A DNA stretch of 64,000 bases from Membranipora membranacea (taxonomy: Eukaryota > Bryozoa > Gymnolaemata > Cheilostomatida > Membraniporidae), in assembly GCA_914767715.1 (NCBI GenBank), contig OU612074.1, forward strand, positions 3,113,501-3,177,500. Direction: 5' to 3'. Both the position numbers and the translations under genes were made by a program. This document shows, one piece after another, positions 10,130-22,861 of the stretch (positions within the stretch are counted from its first letter, which is position 1; every line of letters begins with the position of its first letter). The notes beneath the pieces were generated by a model. It had not been told where the DNA came from, made no database searches, and saw nothing but the letters and a program-made list of their open reading frames with translations.

Positions 10130-13100
10130 TTTCTGAGACATTTTCTAGACATGCTCTTTGTTTCATTTCATAAATCAACATAGCTGCATGTACCAGCAGT
10201 CTGCAATCGATGGGATTTAGAAAAGTAAACTTCTTTGTCTGACTTGACAGCAAATAAGAGAAAACTAACCCATGACAGCCAAAAACTACGGAGGGATTGT
10301 AGATATGAGATTCTTTTGTTTAAAGGCTTATTGTGTGGCGCAAAAAATCTTAGAATTATAATACAGGGCATTGCTATTTCTTCTCTCAACGTCTGGAAAA
10401 AAAAAATGTAGACAAATGGATTAAGTTTGTTTCTCTTACTAAATGCAACAATATTTCCAGATTTAAGGGTATTCAAATTTGTTATGTAAGTTAAGCTCTG
10501 ACCATGGCCATGGCATGAATAAAAGACTGGAACATTTTAGAAATATTGTATTGAAACACTAATCATAACTATCATCTAACGGCTTCGAATTGCAGATGAT
10601 TCAGTTCAATAGTCTCTTCAATAATGAGGATTCAAAGAAAAGATTTAAATGTAGGATAGTTTACTCCCCATGAGAAATCTCCTCTTTCCTATCTAATTCT
10701 CGGGGCTAAATTCTCCAGTGGCAGACTAACTGTATTTTTAGGTCTCATTCTCGAATCGAACTCATAAGTATATCTACCTATGCAATTTCTTTTGAGATAA
10801 AGTGATTGCTTCATAACCATCATGTGATGCAACGTATAAGATGTTTAAAACTCTTTTTAAGACCACTCATTTGCTCACTCGAGGTGATTGCCCTTTCACT
10901 GGAAAGTTAGCAAGTACTATAATACTTTAATACTTTCAATAATTTCATGGGATACTCCTTTCCACACAATATGAAGATGTTTATACTTCTTAGCAACACT
11001 AAAGACTTTGTTTTTGTGAAGTTTTGAGTCAACGTCATATCACAAATTATTCTTCCCATGCCTTCATCTTGATCCACAGTAATCTAAGAATGACTAATAT
11101 GCTAAGTTAGTTATGAAAGCGAGCAGCAGCAGCAGCGGCAGAAGAGTTGATCAAATCAATCTGATTGAGGTATTTATTGACAAAAAAATGGTGGCTCTTT
11201 GTCTTTCTTTTTTGTCTGCATTACAAAACAGCACAGTTTCTAGCTGAATAGCACTTGAGCAAATCAGTTGCGTATGAATGCATGAAAGTACTGATCAATT
11301 TTGTCACCCTCTCACCATACTTGCCAAGTCTCCCTATTTAGATTGGACCATCCAGATTTCCACACCCATTTCTACCCACTTCCCACTTTTTATAATTCTC
11401 ACTATTTCCTCCAGAATTGAGGGAAAGCAGCCCTATCGCAACTATCTAAATCATAATGCCTGAAAATCATATCAAACTCGCTCTATCAGGCCGTATATGG
11501 TATTATGCTCCTGAATCATCTCAATAAATTCTGTCTACTGCTGCAACCATATTTATTGGGTGACAAAATTTTGGTTGCATTCTCTCAACTTCAGGAAAGG
11601 CAAAAGACGTTGAAGTTTGGAAAAATAAAAAGAAAATTCTATTTTGCGATCTATACATCCAATAAATCTCAGGTTAACATGATATATGAATTCATAGATC
11701 AGTGGTTAATTATACAGTAAGGCTACTTGTGGGGAAATTACATCAGTATATAACTTTGTCTCAGTGATTGAATCTAGCTAAAGTTCTGGCAGTTTCAACG
11801 CTGGTACGGTAGAGGCATAACTCAGGGTTTGGATGTGAGCCCTGCTAGTATTGTAAAAGTGCAAACAAGCATCAAAATTATTACATGCATAAACCGACAA
11901 ATATTAATCCACACAGGAAGCAAGCACTGGTAGCCTTGGCAGGCCGTATGGGGTGGGACAGCCAGGGTAAATCCTGCGTGGGCTCTTCAAAATCATGGCA
12001 CAGACCTTTCATACTCATGAAGTGGGATTTTCGAAAAAGCCTCACCTCACTAGAAACCGGATATGCAAGATTTGGTTTGACCAACTCTCTGGTTTCACTG
12101 TTTGATTCTCCTTATGAATTCACTGATTTGATATGATTCGCTCTTCGTTTTATACACAGCTTCCATTTGTTGGTGACAAAGATAATATGTTCATTATAAT
12201 ATGTTTCTATTGTTAGCATTTCAATCAAAAATATCTGGGCATCACTATAGAAAGTGTTGTAATCATAACAGATATACATGTAATCCCTACTCACATCTGA
12301 TAACTTTGCTGCCGAGGAATTATTGGAGCAAAAGGGTAATAATTATTTATGTGATATGGCTCATTTAAATGTCGCTACATTGAATATATTTTCTGTATGT
12401 TTTCTGCTAATGTAATCGCCAATTTCAATGCATATATTTGGTGTTGAGGATATTAGTGCTATTTTTCGTTCCTTGTCAAGTATGTTCACCTTATTAATTT
12501 TATGGATCGACAGAATATACACTGTGTCCGTCAAATCAAAACTTTCCTCCACCTTGAACGCAACAGTTATCAAGATACAGAACTTTTCTCGGCTCTGGTC
12601 AAATAATCACATATTGTTTTTCTCATACATCATAATATTTATAATATTGTAATTTGCACTTGTGTCTCAAAGTTAGATAGGTAAAATATTCAAATATTTC
12701 TCTATCTGACTTAGTCCTCTCTTTTGTGCTTTAAGATTCTGACTTGCATCCAGCCAAACTAATTCATGGACCCCCTGAATTCTGATGTCCGAAGTATATC
12801 GTCAGTTATCAAGATTATGTTGACATGTTCCAATCCCAATGGTATGCCTGGTCACAGCTTGTCTATTTATTGTAATATAAGGTGCCGACCACTATCTTTT
12901 CAACGTGTAACTTTATCGTCAAATTCGGTGGATGTTAATTTCCAACCTGGTGATAAGCGTTCCACAGACCAGCTAGAAAATCTGAGCTAGTAATGATAAA
13001 ACACAGCTTGAAATTCAGCTTTGCTCATTATCTCTTCATTTGTCATTGCAGACACAAGGCGTGTGTACGTGCTGCGAGAAGTGCATAAGGTTAGCTATCA

Positions 13101-13788
13101 GCCGGTGATATTCCATAAACAAAGCCTTTTGATGATTCCCGCCATAAATGTCATGTGATATTGTCCTCGTATAGTCTGCTGGGTGTGGCCAGTAGCAAGT
13201 GATTATAGCAGCTTGTGATAAAAGGGGGCGGAACTTAGACCACTAATGTGATGATCTAAACACTCGCATGTGTGCAGTAGCTCATATAAAACATAGGGAA
13301 GAGAGCTGTTGATGTGCAAGTTAAAAGTTTTATAACAGGAAATATCACCTTGGACCAAATAGTTCCAATGGCATGCCGAGACATTTCAAATATCTCAGCT
13401 CAGTTCTCAGGTATTCGAAACAGAATCAGGAAGCCTTTACAGGCGTCTGGCTGAATCTCATCAATGGTTTTATTTATCTATCTTGCGTTCTCGCAATAGA
13501 CGAAGCAATAAATCTGTTATCTTGATGCCTGTGCAATAGGCCCGTGATTGATTAACATTTTACTGATGCCGAATTCACACAACAAAAAGGTGATATATGA
13601 ATATTCGGTTATAACGCACAATCACAAGAGCCAACAGTTTTCTATATCCATTTTATTTGCTAGTTATATCATCTCATATACATGTAATTATTACACAAAT
13701 ATATTTGCTGATTATAATTTTTTCAAATTTAAAATGAATTATGTTATGAATGTTTAATTCATCATCATACGGTGGGCATCAGTTGCTC
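10130..13788. other. Spacer between the two tandem paralogs
   Basis: No supported gene. 10150-10480 is homologous to 18666-18930, the duplicated upstream flank. Similarity to the second unit continues patchily to about 11270, matching about 19610. About 13530-13780 is the duplicated downstream flank of the right-hand gene. A short (CAG)n-like run is at 11122-11142. The open frames between are unrecognised. Confidence 0.5.
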
Positions 13789-16700
13789 TTAGCAGACCCC
13801 ACACATAACTGGACACTCATCTGCGACATTACTCCATTTGGTACATCCAGCAACTCCATATGACGGGCAGCCCCGGTAGTCCCTCGCCTTTGAGCAATTC
13901 ACTACAAAAAAAAATTAATATCAATGCAGATATAAAACATTGCTGCAGAAAAATGGAGCATATTTGCCTAGCATGGTATAAATTAATCACGACAAGATCA
14001 TTAACAGGTCATTGCTTGTTGCGTTTTAAGATGATACCATCACTCGTCAATGTGAGTCATAGTATGGAGAGTCAGGTCAAGGTCAAGCAGGGTATGAGTA
14101 AAGGTTGTTACAACTAACATATATATTTTGACTAACGTGAAAAGATTTTGTTCATAGTACCAAAGTGTTAACTCATTGATTAATCATACAAACATATCCT
14201 TCATTCAAGATACAAGGGTGAAGTTTGGGAAGGAGTGACAATATAGATAGCATTTATATTTACCCCTGCAATATGGCTGCTCAATCCATGGGTGATTTGG
14301 GCATTCACATTTGCAGGTACCAAGGTTCAGCTTCCCGTTACCTAGGCAGATCTTTGTACCACAATCTAACAAAATAACAAATTTGATGTTACAATATTGA
14401 TGTCAATGTGTTAGGAAGTTGAGTAAACAGTTCAGCTTGTACATCTTTAATATTCATTCTCAAGTCCTGAAGAATATTTGACCCAAAGGATTTCGTAAAT
14501 TTCTCATGTAATTAAGGTTAGAGAGGACACTGTATCAACTTTTATAACAAAGCGATCAAGTTTTTGACAAAATTGTTGGAACTGTTGTTCCAAATATATC
14601 CAATTGCCTTATAAAGCAAGCTTTTCCATATCATAAAACGATTTTGAGTCTTTAACACTTACCACAGAGACCATTACTAGCGTGTCTACGACAGCCAGAT
14701 GCTTTCCTTCCACTTTCGTAGGGTTTAGCCAGATTAGTGTTGCCCCTAATAAAAGTATCAATAATTGTAGACAGTCAGTGATGAAAATGAAGTAATCCTA
14801 CTTATTGACTGATAGCTGTCATCAATGATGTATTAATGGTTTTTTTTCTACATGAATCGAAAACAAATAATTATTTTCATTGTTAGGAGACATTGAATAT
14901 TTGTAAATGACTTCCTTTGGTTACTTTAGTTTAGAAATTCAGTCTTTATGGTTCTGTAAATGAGATGGAAGTGGTGATTTACTGCCCTTGTTCAGTACAT
15001 ACCTCATGTTTACATGGGTAATGTGCAGAGAGCGAAATTTCAAACTTTATCCATAATTTTCTCACTGTTACAATCGCTTGTAACCACAGCTGTACTAAGT
15101 GATTTTATCTGGCTAATTTAAAATCGAGATATATAGTTTTGATTTTCCTTTCTTTTGACTTTGACAGGTAGTAAACACACACCTGCCTTTTCGTTGCCAT
15201 AATAAAGAGTTTTAGTGTATATCTTTAAATTTTGACCACTTACGATGGACCGTAGTTGCAGACTAAGAAAGGTCGACTGTTACATCTAGCGTATCCACAC
15301 CCGACCAGGTTTGTTTGTTCCGACACTACTTGTGTGTAGTGACCAACTTTCATAAAGTTTTGTTTATTTCGTGGCCCATCTCCTAAATGTATAAATTAAG
15401 TATCAAATTCTTTTTTACTAACAAAAATATGGTTTGCTCAATAAATCTCCCCCTATCGTTTGGAGGCTTGATGGTTTGGTTAAAATTAATGAGTTTAAAA
15501 TTCATTTAATTTTCAAGTTTTTTGGCAAAGTTTTCTCTGTAGGAGGATAAAATAATATAAGGGTGTGCCAACTGTTACTGTTACTGTTACTCATGCGAGA
15601 CTCCCCTGCATCTATGGACTATGTTAGCACATGAGTAACTGGAGAGATTGGTATACAATTTTTTGATGTAATACAAATATCAATAAATAGTTTAAATTTC
15701 TCATTAGACGGCTAGCTAGGATGATTATCTTACCATATTTGAATAGCTTTACTTCTGAATGCCATCCATCAACAACGCTCTGCCAGCTTGGATATCCTAT
15801 ACCAATATTCTGTCCCACTGATCCTAACCGACCTAAAGAATAGATGAATATCTACTGAGTATTTATGTATGGAACCAGGGAGGGTGGGAACCTGATGGAA
15901 CCTGATGGAACCATATACATTAATGAACTCTCTGCTCATATACTACACAGTATGGCACCTCAAGTTGCCTGGTGAGAGTGATAGAGCCAATGCGAGGTCA
16001 AAATGTGTTTTCCTGAAATTTACCTATCAATATATATGTCAATAAGATCAGAGCCGACATATTGGCTACTCACATACTATCAGATACTCAATACATTCTT
16101 GAAAATAATGGCAAGCATAAAAATTCCCATTTTGCACTGCTTAGATTTTTTTTGCGAAGTAAGCAATACCACCTATGGTATGAAATACGGACATCTCACT
16201 TGCTTCTCCTACAGCTCTAAATAAGGCAACGCTGCTCAGATCAAATTATGTGAAATATGGGCAGATATACTCAATCACTAACATGCCTACCTGGTATACT
16301 ACGATTCTCATCATGGTGAAAGGCACAGTTAGATGCCCATTTCTGTGCAACAGTGGCAATTTCATCATCCCAGTACTATATAAGTAAGAAGGTATGTTTG
16401 TGAGTTAGTCTTGTTAGGAACGTTTCAAGATTCATTTGATAATAATATTACCTAAATATTTTTTTGAGACAAACAACATCAAATTGATCAAGAAGGGCTG
16501 CTGAATGTCAAGTTAGCAGCCTTTTTGATCGATATAATAATTACTTTCAACCTATAACTTTGTTAAGAAATTAACATCGAAAATATCGCTTAAGTCTGCT
16601 GACTTTATAGCAATATTAAAACTCACTGGCTGTGGACTGCAAATGAACTTTAAAATGATTGGTACTACACTATTTAACTTCATAACTATGTCCACAGTTG

Positions 16701-18390
16701 TTTGCCTCATGTCTCGATGCCTTCTATGTTCTATCTAGGTATAATTATTAGGTCTATGACAGCAATATGTCGTTGGGAATTATAAATTGTGGAAATTTAT
16801 CATAAGACATGCTATAGATCACCTTCTTTCATGTCCAAATGTTCATAACTATCCTCTTAGGAATTACGACAATTACAAAATTATTTTAGATGGACAATTA
16901 AAAACCTTAGAATTCGCATCATGCATGGCACATGCTGCTTATTAGATGAGAATTTGTGTTGGCATCTTCTAAGATAGATCTAACGTTGTTAATTGATAAT
17001 ATGTGCACATTTGTAAAGCTAGGATAAAGCCAGAGACCCCCCCCCCCCCCCATTTGTGCCTGAGCCTTTGAAATACTCACCATTTTAAGCATATTTTTAG
17101 CAGGCATTCTAGTGTATTTCTCTGTGTTAGCTCGATATTGGTTATGAAGTGTGACGATCAATTTCTTATTAAAAGGACTGATACCCTCGTCAGTTGGTTT
17201 AATACTTGGAGGACCCAAACACATGGTGTGCAAAGTTTTCTCTTTCCTATACTTCTCTGACAAATATGTAGAATATTGACTTTACTTTAACAGGGCTACA
17301 TTGTCATGAATTCAAATAAAATAATAAATAAAGAGACTTCAAAATGTACTTGGACTTGTTGAAAATCCATGTTTACATTTGGAGCTAAGCATATAAAACA
17401 ATAACGTCACCCTAAGATTAATATTCAAAGGGGATGACTGCATGATGACCTTAGAGTCAGCTAAATGATTATTATTATTATTAATATTGTAAAATCTAAA
17501 ACGGTGCAAAGTTTAAGCATTTGTAGCATCTCACTATCAGCATCAGTCCCAAAGTAAACTAAACGATCCCTCAATCTCAAGCAATATATGTGATCTAGGG
17601 AAAGAGAGCGTATATAAGCCAAACAATTTCCTTTTTTAATGCTATTACCTGTAGATTGACTGGATCATGATCAGCTGACTCATCTAAATTGAATAAAAGA
17701 AAATTTCATTGTGACATTTTCGCTACATTGCCTCAGGTGTGACCTGCACTGTATGATGATCACACCGCTAACCTCCTTTGTGTTAAATTACATTTTGATC
17801 GCACATATTACAGCTCATCAAAATTGATGTTAAACAAAACTCACCCGGGGCAGAGGCTTGATGTTCTTTGTTTTTGTGCTTATTTCTGACACTTAGAGGC
17901 TTGCGCTCCCTGTGATGTATGACAATTTTAGGACGATTAGGGGCCTTCTTTGTAGTTTGAGAGGACTCTGTTGTGGTCGAGGTAGAAGACCCAACCTCAT
18001 CTGCTTCATTGTTACCTGTGGATAGAACACAAATAATTGATCCATTTACTGGTATGATGGTATACCTATTGTAAATTTTCCGAAGGAGGGCACAAGTATA
18101 ATATGTTGTACGTATATTTGCAGACGGATACAATAATGAGTAACAATAGACAATATTAGTCAAGTTGCAACTCAAATAATTCCAGATTCTTTCACCATAT
18201 TCAAATTTACACATGCAAAAAATATCATCACTTTGTTTGCTATATCATTGCTAGCTATTTTGTTTCATAATATTGGATAGGATGTTTTCGATAAGATCCT
18301 ATAGCTATCTTGTTTTTGGTAATAAAAACTCTTACCGTGTATGTGTGTCACCATGAAAACCATCAATAATAGGATGGCAAGAACCTTCAT
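13789..18390 (-). CDS. Secreted CAP + EGF-like + ShKT protein, 340 aa
   Basis: Nine coding exons: 18390-18336, 18015-17845, 17256-17081, 16375-16291, 15832-15734, 15382-15244, 14745-14663, 14365-14264 and 13901-13789. The phases agree at every junction and the total is 1023 bases. Order: signal peptide (MKVLAILLLMVFMVTHIHG), Ser/Thr then Lys/Arg linker, CAP domain, a Cys-containing hinge, an EGF-like piece (CLGNGKLNLGTCKCEC) and a six-cysteine ShKT module ending CPVMCGVC. The CAP domain shows HNQYRANT, WDDEIATVAQKWASNC, GQNIG, GHYTQVV and CNYGP. After the CAP1 signature the usual Trp is replaced (GHYTQVVSEQ). CAP proteins are extracellular with roles from lipid binding to venom components; no activity is claimed here. 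The gene is a tandem duplicate of 7785-9677, and the shared phase-1 borders suit exon gain or loss. Confidence 0.85.
16486..16530. repeat. Imperfect hairpin in a CAP intron
   Basis: GATCAAGAAGGGCTGCTGA is inverted as TTAGCAGCCTTTTTGATC after an 8-base loop. It is intronic in the CAP gene. The function is unknown and it may be chance or a small foldback relic. Confidence 0.45.
17037..17051 (+). repeat. Poly-C tract
   Basis: A run of about 15 cytosines lies just inside the intron, 30 bases past the donor of the first CAP exon. Confidence 0.9.
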
Positions 18391-18553
18391 TGTACACTGG
18401 TATATTCCTCTAAGAAATAAAGCAGTCAACTCATGGTAATAATGTTTAATATTTCTCTGATTGAATTAAGGTTGATTGATACCACAGGTTTAACCAGATA
18501 CAATAACTGTCACACTATCTTATCTTAATTCTTACCTGTACAAACAGACACTT

Positions 18554-18640
18554 ACCGCAATTAAGATTTCAACTCAGTTTCCTATTCCACTGTTTAGTGA
18601 CTGTGGGTGAATCTTAATGAGTTAAGACCTGCTTTATATA
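18554..18640 (-). promoter_or_regulatory. Promoter and 5' UTR exon of the CAP gene
   Basis: TATATAAA on the minus strand at 18633-18640 is followed by a non-coding exon ending at a GTAAG donor at 18556. The coding exon starts at 18409 with the ATG at 18390. The layout matches that of the paralog, so the promoter was duplicated with the gene. Confidence 0.6.
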
Positions 18641-18649
18641 CTAATTTCT

Positions 18650-20552
18650 TAGACATTATCTAGACATGCTCTTTGTTTCATTTATAGCTCCACATAGCTG
18701 CATGTACCAGCAGTCTGCAATTCATGGAATTTTGTCTGACTTGATGACAAATAAGAGAAAACTTAACCAGGTCAGCCAAAAACTACGGAGGGATTGTAGA
18801 TATGAGATTATTTTGTTTAAAAGCATATTGTGTCGCAAAAATCTTAGAATTATAATACAGGGCATTGTCATCTCATATCTCAAGGTCAGGAAAGGGCGGC
18901 GAATTGATGAAAGACTTGAACAAATTATTTTCACTTGCTCAATGTTGCTAACCTTTCACTTTCACTTCGGGTATTGAAATTGAAGCTCTGAAAGTATAGC
19001 TTTGGCCTTAGCTGTTGGATTGATACAAGCCTGAAACACTTTTGAAATATTATACTTTGCGCACTAACTGTAATTGACTCCAGTTACCGGGTGATAATGA
19101 TGGCAATTTAGTCTGAGGATTTAAAGTAAACTGACTATAGGCCAGAGTCTATATAGTAGCATAATTTTCTCGGAATGAAAAATCTCCTCATTCATATCTC
19201 ATACTATATATTTTCAATTCTATTGTGGCAGGCTAACTGTTTCTTTAGAATACAAGGTCACATAATTTAAAAAAAATATTTTAAATACTGATTGCATAGA
19301 GTATATTTTCTACGTAATATGAAAACATTCCTTCATCTTGGCAACACAAACACCATTATTTGTTATCCAGAAGGAGTTGAGTCTAAGACATATTTCAGCA
19401 TCACCATTATTTTTTCTTATTCCTTAATCTCTACAGTGGTCTATGGATGGCATGTATTCTAAATCAGTAGGAAGGATAAGGGTTAACTGAGTCTAATTGT
19501 GGCACCAAAGTATTCAACGCTAATATGAGTGTGCTAGTTATTAACTGGGGGCTCTTTATCTTTCCTTGTTGTCTGCATACCGATCAGCTCAAATTCCAGC
19601 TGAATCACAGTTTAGTACTCGACTGGAATAATGTCTCATGATTGATTGATTGATTTGCTTTGCTGCTCAAATTCATAACAGGTGATACGGATCATATGAA
19701 GCATGCATTACAAGTTAAAAAAAATGCTTTCATAAAAAGAGATTGGCAAAAACAAATTGCGACAAAAATGAATCAGAAAAGACTTTTCTAGACCACATAT
19801 TTACTGAGCTGTATGTTCTTTGTTATATGGCAGTTTTTGTAAACTAGTGGTGTCTTACTTGATCAATTTTGGTGACAGCTAACTATAGAAGGGAACCAAT
19901 CAGGACAAACTTGATCCATGAATTATTATGATATTGCAATCCAAGCTAATCTCCGGGGATTCAGCCTGTCACCAGCATATTAATGGGTTGCATGGTTTTG
20001 GTCACAATTTTAAGAAATTTCAGCATCACCATGATAATAATGATTTCCATTTTATTTTCTGATCAAGTCATAAATGACAAGTGAATCAGGTTAATTTGTT
20101 AGCAATATTGTCATCAAGTAGGCAGGGATATATTCTTAGTCTGTGATATTATCTAACAAAAAACTTGTTAAAATCCAAAGATTTATGGTTGACACCTGAT
20201 GCAAGTATGAATACATTAATTACTCATTGGTCTGGATCAACTATCCAACTATCCCTACTATCTACAATGAACTAAACTAAACTAAACTTTGCTATCTATA
20301 GAAGGTTATTATTATGCAATGTTTCAATAGATATGTTATGCCTGGGGTCAATCAATCAGAGTGAGCATAGAGAGTAGTAGTAGTAGGGATCAACTTTCAC
20401 TTCCCTTGATTCCCTCTGCTAGCTTTTGAGACGGTCAACGGCATATCCATAGACTAAATATACTACCTAGACAGGACAATGCTTATGCTTCACTGGTCAG
20501 AATAAATGTCCCACGACATGACGTAATTCGTTTGTGCTGTGAGCCATAGTTT
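18650..20552. other. Upstream flank of the CAP gene, no assigned gene
   Basis: 18666-18930 matches 10150-10480 (duplicated flank). 20451-20485 resembles one end of the miniature element at 45486 (CATAGACTAA..CCTAGACAGG). Short TGAT and ACTAA repeats occur at 19637-19655 and 20272-20287. No coding signal is seen. Confidence 0.45.
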
Positions 20553-21728
20553 ACTATATACCCATCAATGCAATATGTGAAAAATCAAGGGACGCATGGC
20601 ATGATATCAGCCCCTGTCCAGCTCCTTATCATTCAAACACAAAGAAATTTGGTGGGTGTATGTAAAAGACCTTTCCGCACGAGATGGTATTAATAATTTG
20701 TCCCCAGAACCAGAAATTTTGATGATAAGAGACAATCATTAGCCATTAAACATTGAAATAGATACAGCCATTTACCCTCAGCACTTCCATCACTACTATA
20801 AAAATGTAAAGGATACCTATAACACAAGATCACAAATGTTTTGTTGGATGAGCCAGATCTTAGCACCGGCACCACCACCATCATCATTTTTTTTCTTTAA
20901 AATTATTCGTAGTTGTGACTGAACACAACCTGTCTGCTCAAATTGGAGTGCTAATTTTATTGTAGCTTCACAAGGTAGAATAGATCTGTGCTGTTAAATC
21001 AGTTTGCAAACTACAGATAGCTGTTGTTCCTTAGTACGTATGATGAAGCTAGGGTATGTGACAATAACTTAAAATTATTATACCGGGTACCTTGGTGCTG
21101 TAGTCAGAATCTAATGGCCTTTACCGCGGCCAAAATTAATTTTGTCAATGCCGGTCAGGTTCTTTGAGTTTATCTATATGATATCGACGCCAACAGTGAA
21201 TGTCACTTGCATCCTTAACCTATACACAAAAACAGCAGTGTGAAAAAAGTAGTTATTACAACAGAACACATCATCATCATCTGAGAAAATGGATCTACAT
21301 GTTATGATGAAAATACAAAGGAAAAAGGATGGAAGCAGTGACTCTAATAATTTCCAGAACTGAAAAAATAATGCCGGCCAAATGATCACCAGCATTCTTG
21401 CTTGACTCAGCCGAGAGTTGCGTGCTCATATGCATCACAGCTGCTCCCCAGCAACAACCTCTGCAGCCTGCAATAACTTTTTGTTGGTTTAGTATGAATA
21501 ATGGCTAATAGTATAGTACCCAGTCTGAGCCACAAAATCACATTTCTGAACCCTTTGGCAATGACTAAAAAACTCCTCTGTATGGAGACATTGTCAATTA
21601 TCAGTAATCACTGTTGAGTGTGCTGCAGTATCGGAGAAGTATAGAGATATCTGCAGGGCACAGCCTAGATTGAAACTGAAATAGTTGTTATGAGAATTAT
21701 TAGCTATTGAATAAAAATAATGTAACTG

Positions 21729-22663
21729 TATAAAGTTCCCAATGAACTTTAGATTAGTGTCTTGGTCGTAAAGAGCATATTAGGCACAACGGGGAAGCGA
21801 ATTGGAGAGAAATAATATCTGTTATTTGTCACGTTTATTTCTCTTGTCTATGATCCCGTGAAACCTGTGAATGTTAAAAAATTACCATTCATAAGTACAT
21901 AAAGAAAATAGATATACAACTTTAAAATTAAAAGATTTAACTGCCAGTACAGTATTCTAAAAATAGTATGAATCATTATTCAACTGAGTAGTCATGTAAA
22001 TCTCTCTCATGTGTAATTCTGTTTGATATCAATTAATAATAGGAAAATGAGGAAAAAATTACATAAGAATAATCAGTAAAAACATACCTTGACAGTCTCT
22101 TGACCAAGCTTTTATTTATCCTAACTTATTCTTTACTTGTTTCTAAGTATATCGCTGTATAACTTAGTCTTTGCGAGTGGTTTGCATTGAGTAATAAAGT
22201 TTAGCAACAACATTGCCCGCTGTCTCAACACAAACTGAAGCTGTCAAAATCTGCCCATGACAAAAGTCACCCCGATGAAATCACAACAAGACCCAAGCTG
22301 GCGCACCCATGTCTGATTCAGAATAAAACATCCCTTTGTAAGCAATATTGCGGGTTGCCACCAAGGCAGTGCAGAGGAAGACATCAAGAGGCTTTTGGCT
22401 AAGCTGTATAAACAGAAATTGATTGCACACACTTGAATCATCTTCGCTAATAAAAACAAAACATTCTGGATATAATGTTATCAACTTGCTGTTAACCAAT
22501 TTTAATTTGTATATCTAAACTCATTAATTTGTTTTGAAGGAAACCAAGCACAATAACAGATTTTTCTTACAAAATGTTCACATCGCTATAAATCTAGAAA
22601 TAATACTACTGCTAGATGATGCTTACCTAATTAAATTTAGCTTGCAGAAAACAAATTATTACA
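21729..22663 (-). repeat. 3' LTR of the BEL/Pao element
   Basis: 935 bp, matching 29302-30236 with one visible difference. Small open frames inside it (for example 22244-22499) recur identically in the other LTR and are by-products. Confidence 0.95.
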
Positions 22664-22673
22664 TCCTCCCACC
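22664..22673 (-). other. Polypurine tract
   Basis: In element orientation GGTGGGAGGA directly precedes the 3' LTR, the expected place for the plus-strand primer of reverse transcription. Confidence 0.75.
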
Positions 22674-22861
22674 TAAATTTACTTGAAAATTTATTGAACA
22701 CTATAAATGGGAATATAAATGTACTAACAAAGATTACGCTACTTAATCTGAGCTGGTTAAATTATGGGAAGCAATATTAATTGCTGTTGGTAAAATACTT
22801 GTGTATTACATGATGAATATAATAATATAGTAAACTATTTGTCTCTCTGTAGAGATCTTAC

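Noticed and set aside
10168-10476. Open frame upstream of the CAP-less gene, similar to 18722-18934
   Set aside because: The similarity is explained by the duplicated flank; it has no domain, and the frames differ in length and ends.
17648-17684. Possible 35-bp exon between linker and CAP in the CAP gene
   Set aside because: It has plausible borders but would shift the phase; joining 17845 directly to 17256 keeps the frame.
22244-22499. Small open frames in the LTR, repeated at 29817-30072
   Set aside because: They are identical because the LTRs are identical; no coding evidence.
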